This document shows, one piece after another, positions 1 through 7,368 of a stretch of 33,032 bases of DNA; the first letter of the stretch is position 1; the number at the start of each line of letters is the position of its first letter. The notes beneath the pieces are model-generated. The model had not been told where the DNA came from and searched no databases. It worked only from the letters and a program-made list of their open reading frames with translations. Origin of the DNA: an uncultured Erysipelotrichaceae bacterium (GTDB lineage Bacteria; Bacillota_I; Bacilli_A; RFN20; CAG-826). A program made the translations under genes and the position numbers. The stretch covers positions 1 through 33,032 of the forward strand of contig CADAXQ010000021.1 of assembly GCA_902791935.1 (NCBI GenBank). Reading direction: 5' to 3'.

Positions 1-75
1 CTCGTTTCGACTCACGAAGTAGTCAGATATAGGAGTGTGATGGCCAAAAATCCCGATGAACCCGAGACTAGGTAG
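1..75 (+). CDS. C-terminal fragment of an unidentified ORF (possibly transposase)
   Basis: Frame 1 is open from the window edge and ends at TAG (73-75), giving 24 residues that end in the peptide MAKNPDEPETR. No domain can be recognised from so short a tail. It is followed within 10 bases by three GTGCAA-type repeats, an arrangement reminiscent of the multiple terminal repeats of IS21-family elements, so it could be the end of a transposase gene. This is a guess from context; it could equally be the end of any other gene or a chance open frame. Confidence 0.25.
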   Translation, partial: LVSTHEVVRYRSVMAKNPDEPETR

Positions 76-82
76 CCCTTAC

Positions 83-143
83 GTGCAAATCAGTACTTTA
101 AATTAAAATAGGGGTGCAAATACCTATGGAGGGGGGTGCAATT
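83..143. repeat. three GTGCAA(A/T)T repeats
   Basis: GTGCAAAT occurs at 83-90 and 114-121, and GTGCAATT at 136-143; the last two are preceded by a G-run. Spacings are 31 and 22 bases. Repeated short motifs beside the end of an ORF resemble transposase-binding repeats at insertion sequence ends (IS21 family has several per end). The other end is outside the window, so the identity is not proven. Confidence 0.3.
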
Positions 144-180
144 GTATCATTTTCGTAGTATGTTGCCAGCAAACAAGTAA

Positions 181-204
181 GGCCTGGTTTGTCCAGGCCT
201 TTTT
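181..204 (+). terminator. intrinsic terminator upstream of rimP
   Basis: GGCCTGG (181-187), a 5-base loop and CCAGGCC (193-199) form a perfect 7-bp GC-rich stem followed by five T. It would end transcription entering from the left before the rimP promoter. Confidence 0.85.
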
Positions 205-244
205 GTGACTCCTAGGAAAACGGCATTTCTTTCGCCTTTTCCTC

Positions 245-273
245 TTGTATTCCCCGTCACAATCGCGGATAAT
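245..273 (+). promoter_or_regulatory. sigma-A type promoter of the rimP-nusA-infB operon
   Basis: TTGTAT (245-250), a 17-base spacer and GATAAT (268-273) make a good housekeeping promoter just after the upstream terminator. The start of transcription would be near 280, leaving a leader of about 90 bases before rimP. Confidence 0.65.
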
Positions 274-279
274 CATAGA

Positions 280-354
280 TGCAGATGATCCTCGGGTAGG
301 CTCTGCAGACGCTCATGCTTACATGGGTGGCTTCCTTCGGGAGACCACCCTTTT
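280..354 (+). promoter_or_regulatory. structured leader with terminator-like hairpin before rimP
   Basis: Two hairpins are visible in the predicted leader. The first pairs TGCAGA (280-285) with TCTGCA (302-307), with inner CCT/AGG pairing (290-292/298-300). The second pairs 325-335 with 340-350 (GGGTGG with CCACCC outside, one C/A mismatch, then a short inner stem) around a TTCG loop, and is followed by TTTTGTTT. The second has the form of an intrinsic terminator 22 bases before the rimP start, which suggests attenuation of the operon. No known riboswitch class is recognised. Confidence 0.55.
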
Positions 355-372
355 GTTTGCTAGAGGAGGAAT

Positions 373-834
373 ATGGACGAGATAGAACGGGTAAAAGAAG
401 TGCTTCGTGCCCCACTAGAACAAGCGGGCTATGAACTCGCGGATGTCAGTTTAAGCCGCGACAAAAACGGATTAACACTCCATGTCTTCGTGGATCGGGA
501 TGTCCCGATATCGCTCGATGACATCGTGGAGGTGAGCAATCTCATCAATCCCTTGTTAGATCAAGCGGACCCCATCTCCGACCCCTATCTCCTCGACGTT
601 TCGTCCTTAGGGTCTGAAAAGCCACTCCATCTCGATCGCCTTGAACATTATGTTCACCAATATGTGAACGTTCATCTCACCCATCCTTATCAAGGGGAGA
701 ACATCTTAGAAGGCGAACTGACGGATGTCACCCCCGAAACCGTCACCTTATTACTCACCATCAAGACGCGGAAACGTTCCGTTGTCCTTCCTAGGGCCGA
801 TATTGACAAAGCCCGTTTAGCCATTCGTTTCTAA
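373..834 (+). CDS. rimP: Ribosome maturation factor RimP
   Basis: RimP assists assembly of the 30S subunit. The 153-residue product has the family length and layout: an N-terminal alpha/beta domain with the 'AGYELADVSLSRDKNGLTLHV' region (about 18-38), the segment DPYLLDVSSLGSEKPL (about 69-84) that corresponds to the conserved 'Y-LEVSSPG-RPL' signature, and a C-terminal SH3-like beta domain. The ATG at 373 follows AGAGGAGGA (362-370), a strong ribosome binding site. It is the first gene of the operon with nusA, ylxQ, infB and rbfA, the usual order in Bacillota, and lies behind a possible attenuator. The signature here has LGS instead of the more common PG, a small deviation. Confidence 0.93.
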   Translation: MDEIERVKEVLRAPLEQAGYELADVSLSRDKNGLTLHVFVDRDVPISLDDIVEVSNLINPLLDQADPISDPYLLDVSSLGSEKPLHLDRLEHYVHQYVNVHLTHPYQGENILEGELTDVTPETVTLLLTIKTRKRSVVLPRADIDKARLAIRF

Positions 835-853
835 TTGTGTTTGAGGAAAAACT

Positions 854-2677
854 ATGAATGTAAAAGAATTCCAAGCTGCCGTCGATGCGATCGCGGAAGC
901 CAAAGGCATCTCCCACCAAGCCGTCATCAATGCGCTTCATGACGCATTACAAGCCGCTTATATCCGTTATTTAAAAGGCGGAAATGATGCGGATGTCGAA
1001 GTCACGATCGACGAAGAAAACGGCTATGTCACGATTGCTCAAGTCAAGAACGTCGTGAAAGACGTCCAAGATGACTATCTTGAAATCTCGCCAGAAGACG
1101 CGAAAGCAAACGCCGAAGAGACACTGGCCCGTATCCAAGACGATATGTCGCAGCTCAAGCGCAACCAAGCTTCGCAAAAGAACGACATGCGGCATTTAGC
1201 CGATTTGATCAAAGTCGAAGAAAAGAACATCAAAGTTGGTGGCAAATATCGGATTTATTGCCCATTTGAAACGCTTTCGAAGTTAACGACCTCTTCGATT
1301 AAGACGGTTTTACGGCAAAAAATTGCCGAAGCCGGACATGAAGTGCTTTACGAAATCTATAAAGACCACATTGGTGAATTAGTCACCGGTACCGTAGAAG
1401 CCGTTTCTCCGAACTCCGTCTCTGTGAATATTGGGAAAGGCACAACCGATCTTTATAAAGAAGACTTAATCGGCGAAGAAGATTTCAAACCTGGCGATCC
1501 CATCAAGGTTTACATCGAAGAAGTGCAACAACCGAAAGATGAGAATGGCCATTCTCCGAAAGGTGCTCAAATCAAAGCCACCCGTTCTTCGGAAGGCTTC
1601 CTCAAACGCCTCTTTGAAGAAGAAATCCACGAAATTTATGATGGCACTGTCGTCATCAAAGGCATCGCCCGTCGCGCTGGCGTACGAAGCAAAGTCGCGG
1701 TTGCCTCGGTGAATGACGACGTCGATCCGATCGGCGCTTGCATTGGGCCAGGCGGATCCCGTATCCAAAAGATCGTTTCGCAATTAGGAAATGCGAAATA
1801 CAAAGAAAAGATTGATATCATTCCTTATTCCGATTACACGCCGCTTTACTTGGCGGAATCGTTACGTCCCGTCGAAGTACTTGGCGTCAAAATCATCGAT
1901 GAGCACTCCGTTCCTTATCCAACGGCTGCCGTGGTGATTGATGACGATCAATACGCGGTTGCCATCGGCAAACGGGGGAGCAACGCCATCCTTGCCAATA
2001 AATTAACCGGCTGGAATATTCGGGTTTATAAGAAATCCGATGCCGAAGCGGAAGGCTTGGACTATGTCCCATTAGAGACGATTCAGAAAGAAGCGGCCGA
2101 ATTCAAGAAGAATCAAGAACGCGCCGCTTATGCGAAACGCTCTGCCGAAGAAGCGGCAGCTCGTGCCGAAGAGACGAAGGCAGCCATTGCGCCATCTACT
2201 CCAGTCATGCCAGAAGCTGACGAAAGTGAAGTGGAAGAAGCCGTTGAGACACCCGTGATGCCCGCTGCTCCTGAAGCGAAGCCAGTCGAAGAAGCAAAAC
2301 CCGTGGAAACACCGGTTGCTCCTACACCAGAAGCGAAACAAGAACCGGTCGCTCCCGTCGAACCTTTGGCCGTCAAGACGACGAAGACGCTCGACGAACT
2401 CGAAAAAGAGTTGGCCGAATCGTCGCAATCCGAAAAGAAGGGTGGTCGTTCCTTCCACGAAAAAGGCAAATCGAAACGGCCGCATAACATCTCTGAAAAA
2501 GAGGTGGCTCATGCGAAACCTGAAGAGACGCCAGCCAATAAGATGCCAATCTACTCTGAAGAGGAATTGGCCGAAATCGAAAAGGAAGAAAACGCCGAAC
2601 AACTCGATACGAACGGCGAAGACGAATCCTTTGACGATTACAGCGATTACGACGATTACTACGACGACAAGAAGTAA
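854..2677 (+). CDS. nusA: Transcription termination/antitermination protein NusA with long acidic C-terminal extension
   Basis: NusA binds RNA polymerase and nascent RNA, controlling pausing and termination. Visible domains: N-terminal polymerase-binding domain (about 1-130), S1 domain (about 172-245), KH1 with the loop IGPGG (297-301) and KH2 with IGKRG (371-375), ending near residue 395. The 607-residue protein is much longer than Bacillus NusA (about 370). Residues 430-607 are a low-complexity tail rich in Ala, Pro, Glu and Lys, finishing in a very acidic Asp/Tyr segment. The N-terminal domain also carries a charged insertion near 85-128. The ATG at 854 has GAGG at 842-845. It lies 19 bases after rimP. 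What the tail does is unknown; the core identity is certain. Confidence 0.95.
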   Translation: MNVKEFQAAVDAIAEAKGISHQAVINALHDALQAAYIRYLKGGNDADVEVTIDEENGYVTIAQVKNVVKDVQDDYLEISPEDAKANAEETLARIQDDMSQLKRNQASQKNDMRHLADLIKVEEKNIKVGGKYRIYCPFETLSKLTTSSIKTVLRQKIAEAGHEVLYEIYKDHIGELVTGTVEAVSPNSVSVNIGKGTTDLYKEDLIGEEDFKPGDPIKVYIEEVQQPKDENGHSPKGAQIKATRSSEGFLKRLFEEEIHEIYDGTVVIKGIARRAGVRSKVAVASVNDDVDPIGACIGPGGSRIQKIVSQLGNAKYKEKIDIIPYSDYTPLYLAESLRPVEVLGVKIIDEHSVPYPTAAVVIDDDQYAVAIGKRGSNAILANKLTGWNIRVYKKSDAEAEGLDYVPLETIQKEAAEFKKNQERAAYAKRSAEEAAARAEETKAAIAPSTPVMPEADESEVEEAVETPVMPAAPEAKPVEEAKPVETPVAPTPEAKQEPVAPVEPLAVKTTKTLDELEKELAESSQSEKKGGRSFHEKGKSKRPHNISEKEVAHAKPEETPANKMPIYSEEELAEIEKEENAEQLDTNGEDESFDDYSDYDDYYDDKK

Positions 2678-2684
2678 TCTTGAC

Positions 2685-2717
2685 CCTTCCTTCTCCTCAT
2701 TTTGGGGAGGGGGAAGG
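2685..2717 (+). other. 14-bp stem-loop between nusA and ylxQ
   Basis: Bases 2685-2698 pair with 2704-2717 without a mismatch (three G-T wobbles) around the five-base loop ATTTT. The hairpin begins 8 bases after the nusA stop. The following bases (CTCTTGCATTTAT) lack a proper T-run, so it is a poor intrinsic terminator. It could be an RNase III site, a partial terminator or a stabilising structure separating nusA from ylxQ-infB expression. Confidence 0.7.
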
Positions 2718-2750
2718 CTCTTGCATTTATAAAGAAAGGAGGAAAAACCG

Positions 2751-3062
2751 ATGAATCAAGATCCTAGATTAGGATTTCTCGGAATCCTCTATTCTCGGGA
2801 CAAAGCCTTGATTGGAGAGACGTTGCTTCACCAAGCGGAACAGGTCCGCTTCGTAGTGGTCGCTAATAACATCACGTCCAACGAAGGCAAGAAAATTCAA
2901 GCGAGCTTTGCCCGTCGCCACATCCCAATGGACATGAGTTTCACTGCCGAAGAACTCGGAATGGCCTTAGGGCACGATGCCGTGAACTTCGTCGGCATCA
3001 CCGACAAAAAGGCGGCGGAAGCCTATGCCGTGAAATCATTACGGAAAGGAGTTAACGAATGA
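2751..3062 (+). CDS. ylxQ: YlxQ-like ribosomal L7Ae-family RNA-binding protein
   Basis: The 103-residue product matches the small L7Ae/L30e/YlxQ fold: an N-terminal 'LGFLGILYSRDKALIGETLL' segment, a middle 'SNEGKKIQ' segment (about 43-50) that corresponds to the RNA-contacting region of the family, and 'ELGMALGHDAVNFVGITDKKAAE' near the end. L7Ae-like proteins bind kink-turn RNA; YlxQ's exact target is not established. It sits between nusA and infB as in Bacillus, and its stop overlaps the infB start (ATGA, 3059-3062), implying coupled translation. AAAGGAGG (2736-2743) precedes the ATG. The gene ylxR, usually just upstream, is missing. Confidence 0.8.
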   Translation: MNQDPRLGFLGILYSRDKALIGETLLHQAEQVRFVVVANNITSNEGKKIQASFARRHIPMDMSFTAEELGMALGHDAVNFVGITDKKAAEAYAVKSLRKGVNE

Positions 3063-4927
3063 AGAAGAAACAACAATACGTGTCGCAAAAGAATCGAAAC
3101 GAGGCTGCCATGCATCGGCAAGCCAACTTCGAATCGCGTCCTCATAACACGAAGAAAAAAGAGGAATACGCCAAAGTCAATGGTGGTGTTTTCGTTTATT
3201 CGAAACCCCTGACTGTGGCAGAACTTTCAAAAGCCATCAACGTTCCAGTCAACGCGATTTTGAAATTCTTATTCATGAATGGCAAAGTCGTGAACATCAA
3301 CCAAACGTTAGACGATGAAACCATCGGCACCATCTGCTTGGAGTTCAATTATGACTTCAAGAAAGAAAAAGTCGTCGATGCCGAACATTTCGAAGACTTA
3401 GAGATTGCCGATGACCCGAAAGACTTAAAAGAACGCGCCCCTGTCGTTACGGTCATGGGACACGTGGACCACGGCAAGACCTCCATTATCGACGCCATTC
3501 GTCATACGAAGGTAGCCGAAGGAGAAGCGGGTGGTATCTCCCAAGCCATTGGTGCTTATCAAAAAGAGTTCCATGGCAAAAAGATCACGATTATCGATAC
3601 GCCTGGGCACGCCGCGTTCACCGCGATGCGCGCTCGTGGGGCACAAGTCACCGATATTGTCGTGCTTGTCGTTGCAGCGGATGATGGCGTCATGCCGCAG
3701 ACCGTCGAAGCGATTAACCACGCGAAAGCCGCGAACTGTGCCATCATCGTTGCCATCAACAAGATGGATAAACCCGGCGCCAATCCTCGCAAAGTCAAAG
3801 AAGAACTCATGGCCCATGACGTCATTGCTGAAGATTATGGCGGCGATGTCATGATGATCCCGGTTTCGGCCAAGACGGGACAAGGTCTCGAAGATTTACT
3901 TGAAGCCATCTTAGTCAAAGCGGAAATGATGGAACTCAAAGCCAATCCGAATCGTTATGCAATCGGCACGGTTTTGGAAGCAAATCTCGATAAAGGTGAA
4001 GGTCCAAAAGCCACGTTACTCGTGCAAAACGGCACGTTAACCAATAGCGATTACATCGTGGTTGGCGACATTTATGGCAAAGTCCGTCGCATGACGAACG
4101 ACTATGGCCAAGTCGTGAAGACGGCTGGCCCATCGACTCCGGTGGCTGTCACTGGCTTATCGGCCGTTCCGAATGCCGGGGACCGCTTCATGGCGTTCCC
4201 AGACGAAAAAGAAGCGAAGGAAATTGCCGAAAAACGCGCTCTTGCCAAAAAAGAACAGCAACAAGCGGGAACTTCAGCCGCCACGTTAGCGGATTTGAAT
4301 AACCTCGTGAATGCGGGCAAAGTCCAAACGATCAACGTCATTGTGAAAGCCGATACCGATGGTTCGGCCGAAGCGCTTCGCACCGCGTTAGAGAAACTTT
4401 CTAACGACCAAGTCAAAGTCAAAGTCATCTCGGCGATGGCTGGCGCCATCAATGATTCCGATGTCTTGCTTGCCCAGGCATCGCACGCGGTCATTTACGG
4501 GTTTAACATCCGTCCGGATGCCCATATTTCCGAAATGGCAGCCGAAGCGAAAGTCGAAATCCGTCCGTATCGTATCATTTACGAATTGCTTGATGAGATG
4601 TCGGCATTGATGAAAGGTATGTATAAGGCCGAAAAAGTCGAAAACGTTACCGGCCAAGCCGAAATTCGACACATCTTTAAGATTTCGCATGTCGGCGTTG
4701 TCGGTGGATCGTATGTCACTTCCGGCGTCATTAAAGCCGGCGAAAAAGTGCGGTTACTTCGTAACGGCGTCGTCACTTATGAAGGCAAACTAAGCTCGTT
4801 AAAACGGTTCAAAGATGACGCGAAAGAAGTCAAAGAAGGCTACGAATGCGGCATTACGATCGAAAACTATAACGACATCAAAGAAGGAGACATCATCGAA
4901 GGTTACGAGATGGTGGACAAAGAATAG
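3059..4927 (+). CDS. infB: Translation initiation factor IF-2
   Basis: IF-2 is the GTPase that places initiator tRNA on the ribosome and promotes subunit joining. Seen: a short Lys/Arg-rich N-terminus (1-50), an IF2-N module (about 45-100), then the G domain with G1 GHVDHGKT (134-141), the DTPGH motif (about 180), NKMD (about 234) and a SAK motif, followed by domains II to IV. At 622 residues it is a compact form (Bacillus about 716) with a reduced N-terminal region. It starts within the last codon of ylxQ and stops immediately before the rbfA ATG, so the three genes are translationally linked. Confidence 0.97.
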   Translation: MKKKQQYVSQKNRNEAAMHRQANFESRPHNTKKKEEYAKVNGGVFVYSKPLTVAELSKAINVPVNAILKFLFMNGKVVNINQTLDDETIGTICLEFNYDFKKEKVVDAEHFEDLEIADDPKDLKERAPVVTVMGHVDHGKTSIIDAIRHTKVAEGEAGGISQAIGAYQKEFHGKKITIIDTPGHAAFTAMRARGAQVTDIVVLVVAADDGVMPQTVEAINHAKAANCAIIVAINKMDKPGANPRKVKEELMAHDVIAEDYGGDVMMIPVSAKTGQGLEDLLEAILVKAEMMELKANPNRYAIGTVLEANLDKGEGPKATLLVQNGTLTNSDYIVVGDIYGKVRRMTNDYGQVVKTAGPSTPVAVTGLSAVPNAGDRFMAFPDEKEAKEIAEKRALAKKEQQQAGTSAATLADLNNLVNAGKVQTINVIVKADTDGSAEALRTALEKLSNDQVKVKVISAMAGAINDSDVLLAQASHAVIYGFNIRPDAHISEMAAEAKVEIRPYRIIYELLDEMSALMKGMYKAEKVENVTGQAEIRHIFKISHVGVVGGSYVTSGVIKAGEKVRLLRNGVVTYEGKLSSLKRFKDDAKEVKEGYECGITIENYNDIKEGDIIEGYEMVDKE

Positions 4928-5290
4928 ATGGCGCAACGTCAAGGTCGGATTAAAGCCCTCGTCACGAAAAACATCTCGGATATTCTGACGTTTGAGTTAA
5001 AGAACTCGAAAGTCGGGATGCCGTGCGTGAATCACGTCGAGATGAATCGCGATAATACTTTAGCCAAAGTCTACGTGACGTTCTTAGGTTCCAAGAATCC
5101 GCAAAAGAATCTCGAAGAGCTCGAACGTTGCAAAGGCTATGTCCGTTCGTCTTTGGCGAAGAAGATGGATACCTATAAAGTGCCAGATATCCGCTTCATC
5201 TACGACACGACTTATGATGACCAAGAACGCTTAGAAGCGGTCTTAGCCAAAGAAGAGGCCGAAATCGAAGCCACGAAAAAGAAGGACTAA
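4928..5290 (+). CDS. rbfA: Ribosome-binding factor A
   Basis: RbfA is a KH-fold protein that binds the 30S subunit during late 16S rRNA maturation. The 120-residue product shows the family features: N-terminal 'RIKALVTKNISDILTFELK' helix, 'AKVYVTFLG' strand (about 40-48), and 'VPDIRFIYDTTYDDQERLEAVL' at the end of the KH-like fold. Its ATG follows the infB TAG with no gap and has no separate ribosome binding site, so it likely depends on reinitiation. The ylxP gene that often separates infB and rbfA is absent. A terminator follows 11 bases after the stop. Confidence 0.93.
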   Translation: MAQRQGRIKALVTKNISDILTFELKNSKVGMPCVNHVEMNRDNTLAKVYVTFLGSKNPQKNLEELERCKGYVRSSLAKKMDTYKVPDIRFIYDTTYDDQERLEAVLAKEEAEIEATKKKD

Positions 5291-5301
5291 ATGTTCCTTT
5301 T

Positions 5302-5325
5302 GCTCCCGTTATTGGGAGCTTTTTT
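5302..5325 (+). terminator. terminator of the rimP-rbfA operon
   Basis: GCTCCC (5302-5307), a six-base loop and GGGAGC (5314-5319) are followed by six T (5320-5325). The T-run overlaps the stop codon of the minus-strand gene that converges here. On the minus strand the hairpin has no T-run after it. Confidence 0.88.
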
Positions 5326-6484
5326 AGTCGACTTTTTTCTCGAAATGGGGGCTCGTTTGTCCCCAAGCCGTTTCGTTTTGGAAGCCAAGTGACAGGGCAA
5401 TGTCTTTCTTCACGCCAAGCAAAACAAAATGGGCTGGTTTCGTTTTCTTGGAAATCCGGGACATCCATTCTTGGAGAATGAGTTTTTGCGTTTTGGCACT
5501 TCCTTCTAAGGCAAAGAACTCAATCCGGTGTTTGCTCGTGAAACGATAGGCAAAAGCGCCAATCCGATGATGGTTTTGAAGCACTAAGAAATCTTGCTCG
5601 TCTTCTTTACGTTGACGGGTGGCAAACATCGTATTTCGCATATCTTCGGCGGTCAATAAAGGCCAATAAGAAATCGATGAATCGAGAATAGACTCATAAC
5701 ATGGGTGAATTCCAGCGAGGGATAAGTCGCCATTTTTCATTTTTTCACGGAAGTTCTTTAACAAAACGGGGCGTTCATTGGTCATCGATTGCAAGAATGT
5801 ATCGATTTTTTGATCTTCAGGACTAAGTGGCAATGGTGGGAAAAATAGTGAAGCGTCAACTTCATTTTCATTCTTCCATTGCTCAAATAAGGATTCAGGG
5901 CAGAATAAAAACGGACGAATCTTTTGCTTGCCACGAAATTTTTCTATGGGTTTTAGCAAGGGGCAATCCTTGTTCCATAGTTGTTTAAAGAAAGCAAAAT
6001 AGGCTTCGTCTAACGTAGAAAGAAGCAACAATTTGTTCCCATGGATTTCGTCGGATAGATAAGAAAATGCGGCGAGTTGTTCGAGATGTCGGCGTAACGA
6101 AGAAGAGAAACTAAGATCTTTCTCATGCGTTTTTAGGGAGGTCATAATATAGGCAGCAGGAACCGAGTGAACCGTAATTCCGAGCGCTTGGTACATCTCT
6201 AATTGGGAAGATGGCAATGGCTTGTCTTCTTCGAGATAGTAGTAGAAAAACGAAAGTTTCTTTTTCGCGTAGAGCGGGTAGCACGTTAATGCATTGGCTA
6301 ACCAGTAGGAGCGAAGCGTTCCGTCTAACAAAACGACGATCTTGTCTCTATCTTGCAACAAAGAGAAGGACATATCTTCATCTCGCAACAAAGAAAGCGT
6401 GTGACGTAAGGCAAGAGAATTCATGCGTTTAGTGTAACGCAAAAAGGGGGTATGTCCCAAGAAAACGAATGGTTTTGAAGCCAT
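5324..6484 (-). CDS. Degenerate TtcA/TilS-like PP-loop protein fused to a GNAT-like domain
   Basis: No standard name applies. Residues 21-205 follow the pattern of TtcA-type tRNA 2-thiocytidine enzymes: a 'DRDKIVVLL' strand (45-53), SSSLRR (127-132) where TtcA has C-x-x-C-SRLRR, GNKLLLLSTLDEAYFAFF (149-166) where TtcA has NK-ALGHH-DD-LETL, and KQKIRPFLFCPE (186-197) where TtcA has the IRPL motif. The ATP-binding SGGxDS is replaced by LDGTLR (53-58) and the Cys pair is lost, so catalysis looks impossible. Residues 285-375 resemble a GNAT acetyltransferase core (strand FLVLQNHHRIGAFAY, strand RIEFFAL followed by a helix, then LGF at 366-368). The start is uncertain: M1 (6484) has AAGGA 11 bases upstream, while M21 (6424) aligns better with TtcA and sits just after a possible -10. 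The fold assignments are read by eye and the function is unknown. Confidence 0.6.
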   Translation of the reverse strand: MASKPFVFLGHTPFLRYTKRMNSLALRHTLSLLRDEDMSFSLLQDRDKIVVLLDGTLRSYWLANALTCYPLYAKKKLSFFYYYLEEDKPLPSSQLEMYQALGITVHSVPAAYIMTSLKTHEKDLSFSSSLRRHLEQLAAFSYLSDEIHGNKLLLLSTLDEAYFAFFKQLWNKDCPLLKPIEKFRGKQKIRPFLFCPESLFEQWKNENEVDASLFFPPLPLSPEDQKIDTFLQSMTNERPVLLKNFREKMKNGDLSLAGIHPCYESILDSSISYWPLLTAEDMRNTMFATRQRKEDEQDFLVLQNHHRIGAFAYRFTSKHRIEFFALEGSAKTQKLILQEWMSRISKKTKPAHFVLLGVKKDIALSLGFQNETAWGQTSPHFEKKVD

Positions 6485-6500
6485 GAAGGCGGTTTTCCTT

Positions 6501-6506
6501 TATAAT
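6501..6506 (+). promoter_or_regulatory. -10 box of truB, possibly leaderless
   Basis: TATAAT (6501-6506) lies 9 bases before the best truB ATG (6516), so the transcript would begin at or within a few bases of the start codon. No good -35 is visible (TTGAAG at 6475-6480 leaves a 20-base spacer). No Shine-Dalgarno sequence fits the ATG at 6516. Confidence 0.45.
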
Positions 6507-6515
6507 AAGCCTCGC

Positions 6516-7367
6516 ATGAAAGACGGAATTCTTTGTATCGATAAACCAGGCGGCATGACCTCTCGTCACGTGGACAATGTTCTGATGAAACGTTTTGGTC
6601 AAGCGAAGATTGGCCATTTTGGAACGTTAGATCCGTTCGCGACGGGCGTTTTGGTGATTGCCATCGGCAAAGGCACGAAGTTCTTGCCTTATTTAGATGA
6701 TGCGTGGAAATGTTATGAAGCCACGTTAGAACTCGGAATAGAAACATCTACAGGAGATCCCGAAGGAGATATGTTTCAAAAAGCAGAAGTCCCGTCTTTT
6801 TCAAACGAACAAATCCAAGCAACCATGAAATCCTTTCTTGGTGTGAGTGAGCAAATTCCTCCGATGACAAGCGCCATCAAAATCCATGGCGTGCCGCTTT
6901 ATAAAAAAGCCCATAAAGGGCAAGAAGTGGAACGTCAACCGCGCTCGATTACCGTCAAAGAAATGAAACTACTCTCCTATGAAAACCATACGTTACGTTT
7001 CTCTTGCACTGTCTCCAAAGGTACCTATATTCGAGTGCTTGGTATGGACCTTGCAAAACGGTTAGGAACCATTGGCTATTTAAGCGCGTTACGTCGTACG
7101 AAACTTGGGCCATTTTCCCTTTCTGACTGCCATCCGTTAGATACCGTAACAGAAAATGATGTCACGGATCCTTCTTGTTATCTTCAGGGCTATCCCATTT
7201 ATGAAGTGAAGCCCGAAGAGAAGAAAAGAATTATGGACGGGGCAAGCTTAACGTTGCCCTCTTTCCTCGGAGACAAAATCTTAGTCAAAGACGGTGAACA
7301 AGTATTAGCCGTTTATCGTTATGTCCCTGAAAAAGGCCGTTATGAAGCAGAACGGGGGCTTTTCTAA
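6516..7367 (+). CDS. truB: tRNA pseudouridine(55) synthase TruB
   Basis: TruB makes pseudouridine 55 in the T-loop of tRNA. The family start 'ILCIDKPGGMTS' is followed by KIGHFGTLDPFATGVL, which holds the catalytic Asp in GTLDP (about residue 39 of the 283-residue form), and by 'SAIKIHGVPLYKKAHKGQ' and 'KGTYIRVLGMDLA'. An ATG at 6483 would add 11 residues but overlaps the opposite-strand gene and is not needed by the family; 6516 is preferred. ribF follows after one base. The gene is cut off from rbfA by the inverted PP-loop gene, whereas in Bacillus truB follows rbfA directly. Confidence 0.93.
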   Translation: MKDGILCIDKPGGMTSRHVDNVLMKRFGQAKIGHFGTLDPFATGVLVIAIGKGTKFLPYLDDAWKCYEATLELGIETSTGDPEGDMFQKAEVPSFSNEQIQATMKSFLGVSEQIPPMTSAIKIHGVPLYKKAHKGQEVERQPRSITVKEMKLLSYENHTLRFSCTVSKGTYIRVLGMDLAKRLGTIGYLSALRRTKLGPFSLSDCHPLDTVTENDVTDPSCYLQGYPIYEVKPEEKKRIMDGASLTLPSFLGDKILVKDGEQVLAVYRYVPEKGRYEAERGLF

Positions 7368-7368
7368 T

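Noticed and set aside
2316-2732. 138-residue basic ORF in another frame of the nusA tail
   Set aside because: It is a shadow of the Glu/Lys-rich nusA 3' end; the extreme Arg/Lys content follows from the frame shift of GAA/AAG codons and it has no ribosome binding site.
6483-6515. Longer truB start at 6483
   Set aside because: The extra residues are not part of the TruB family and would precede the likely promoter box TATAAT.
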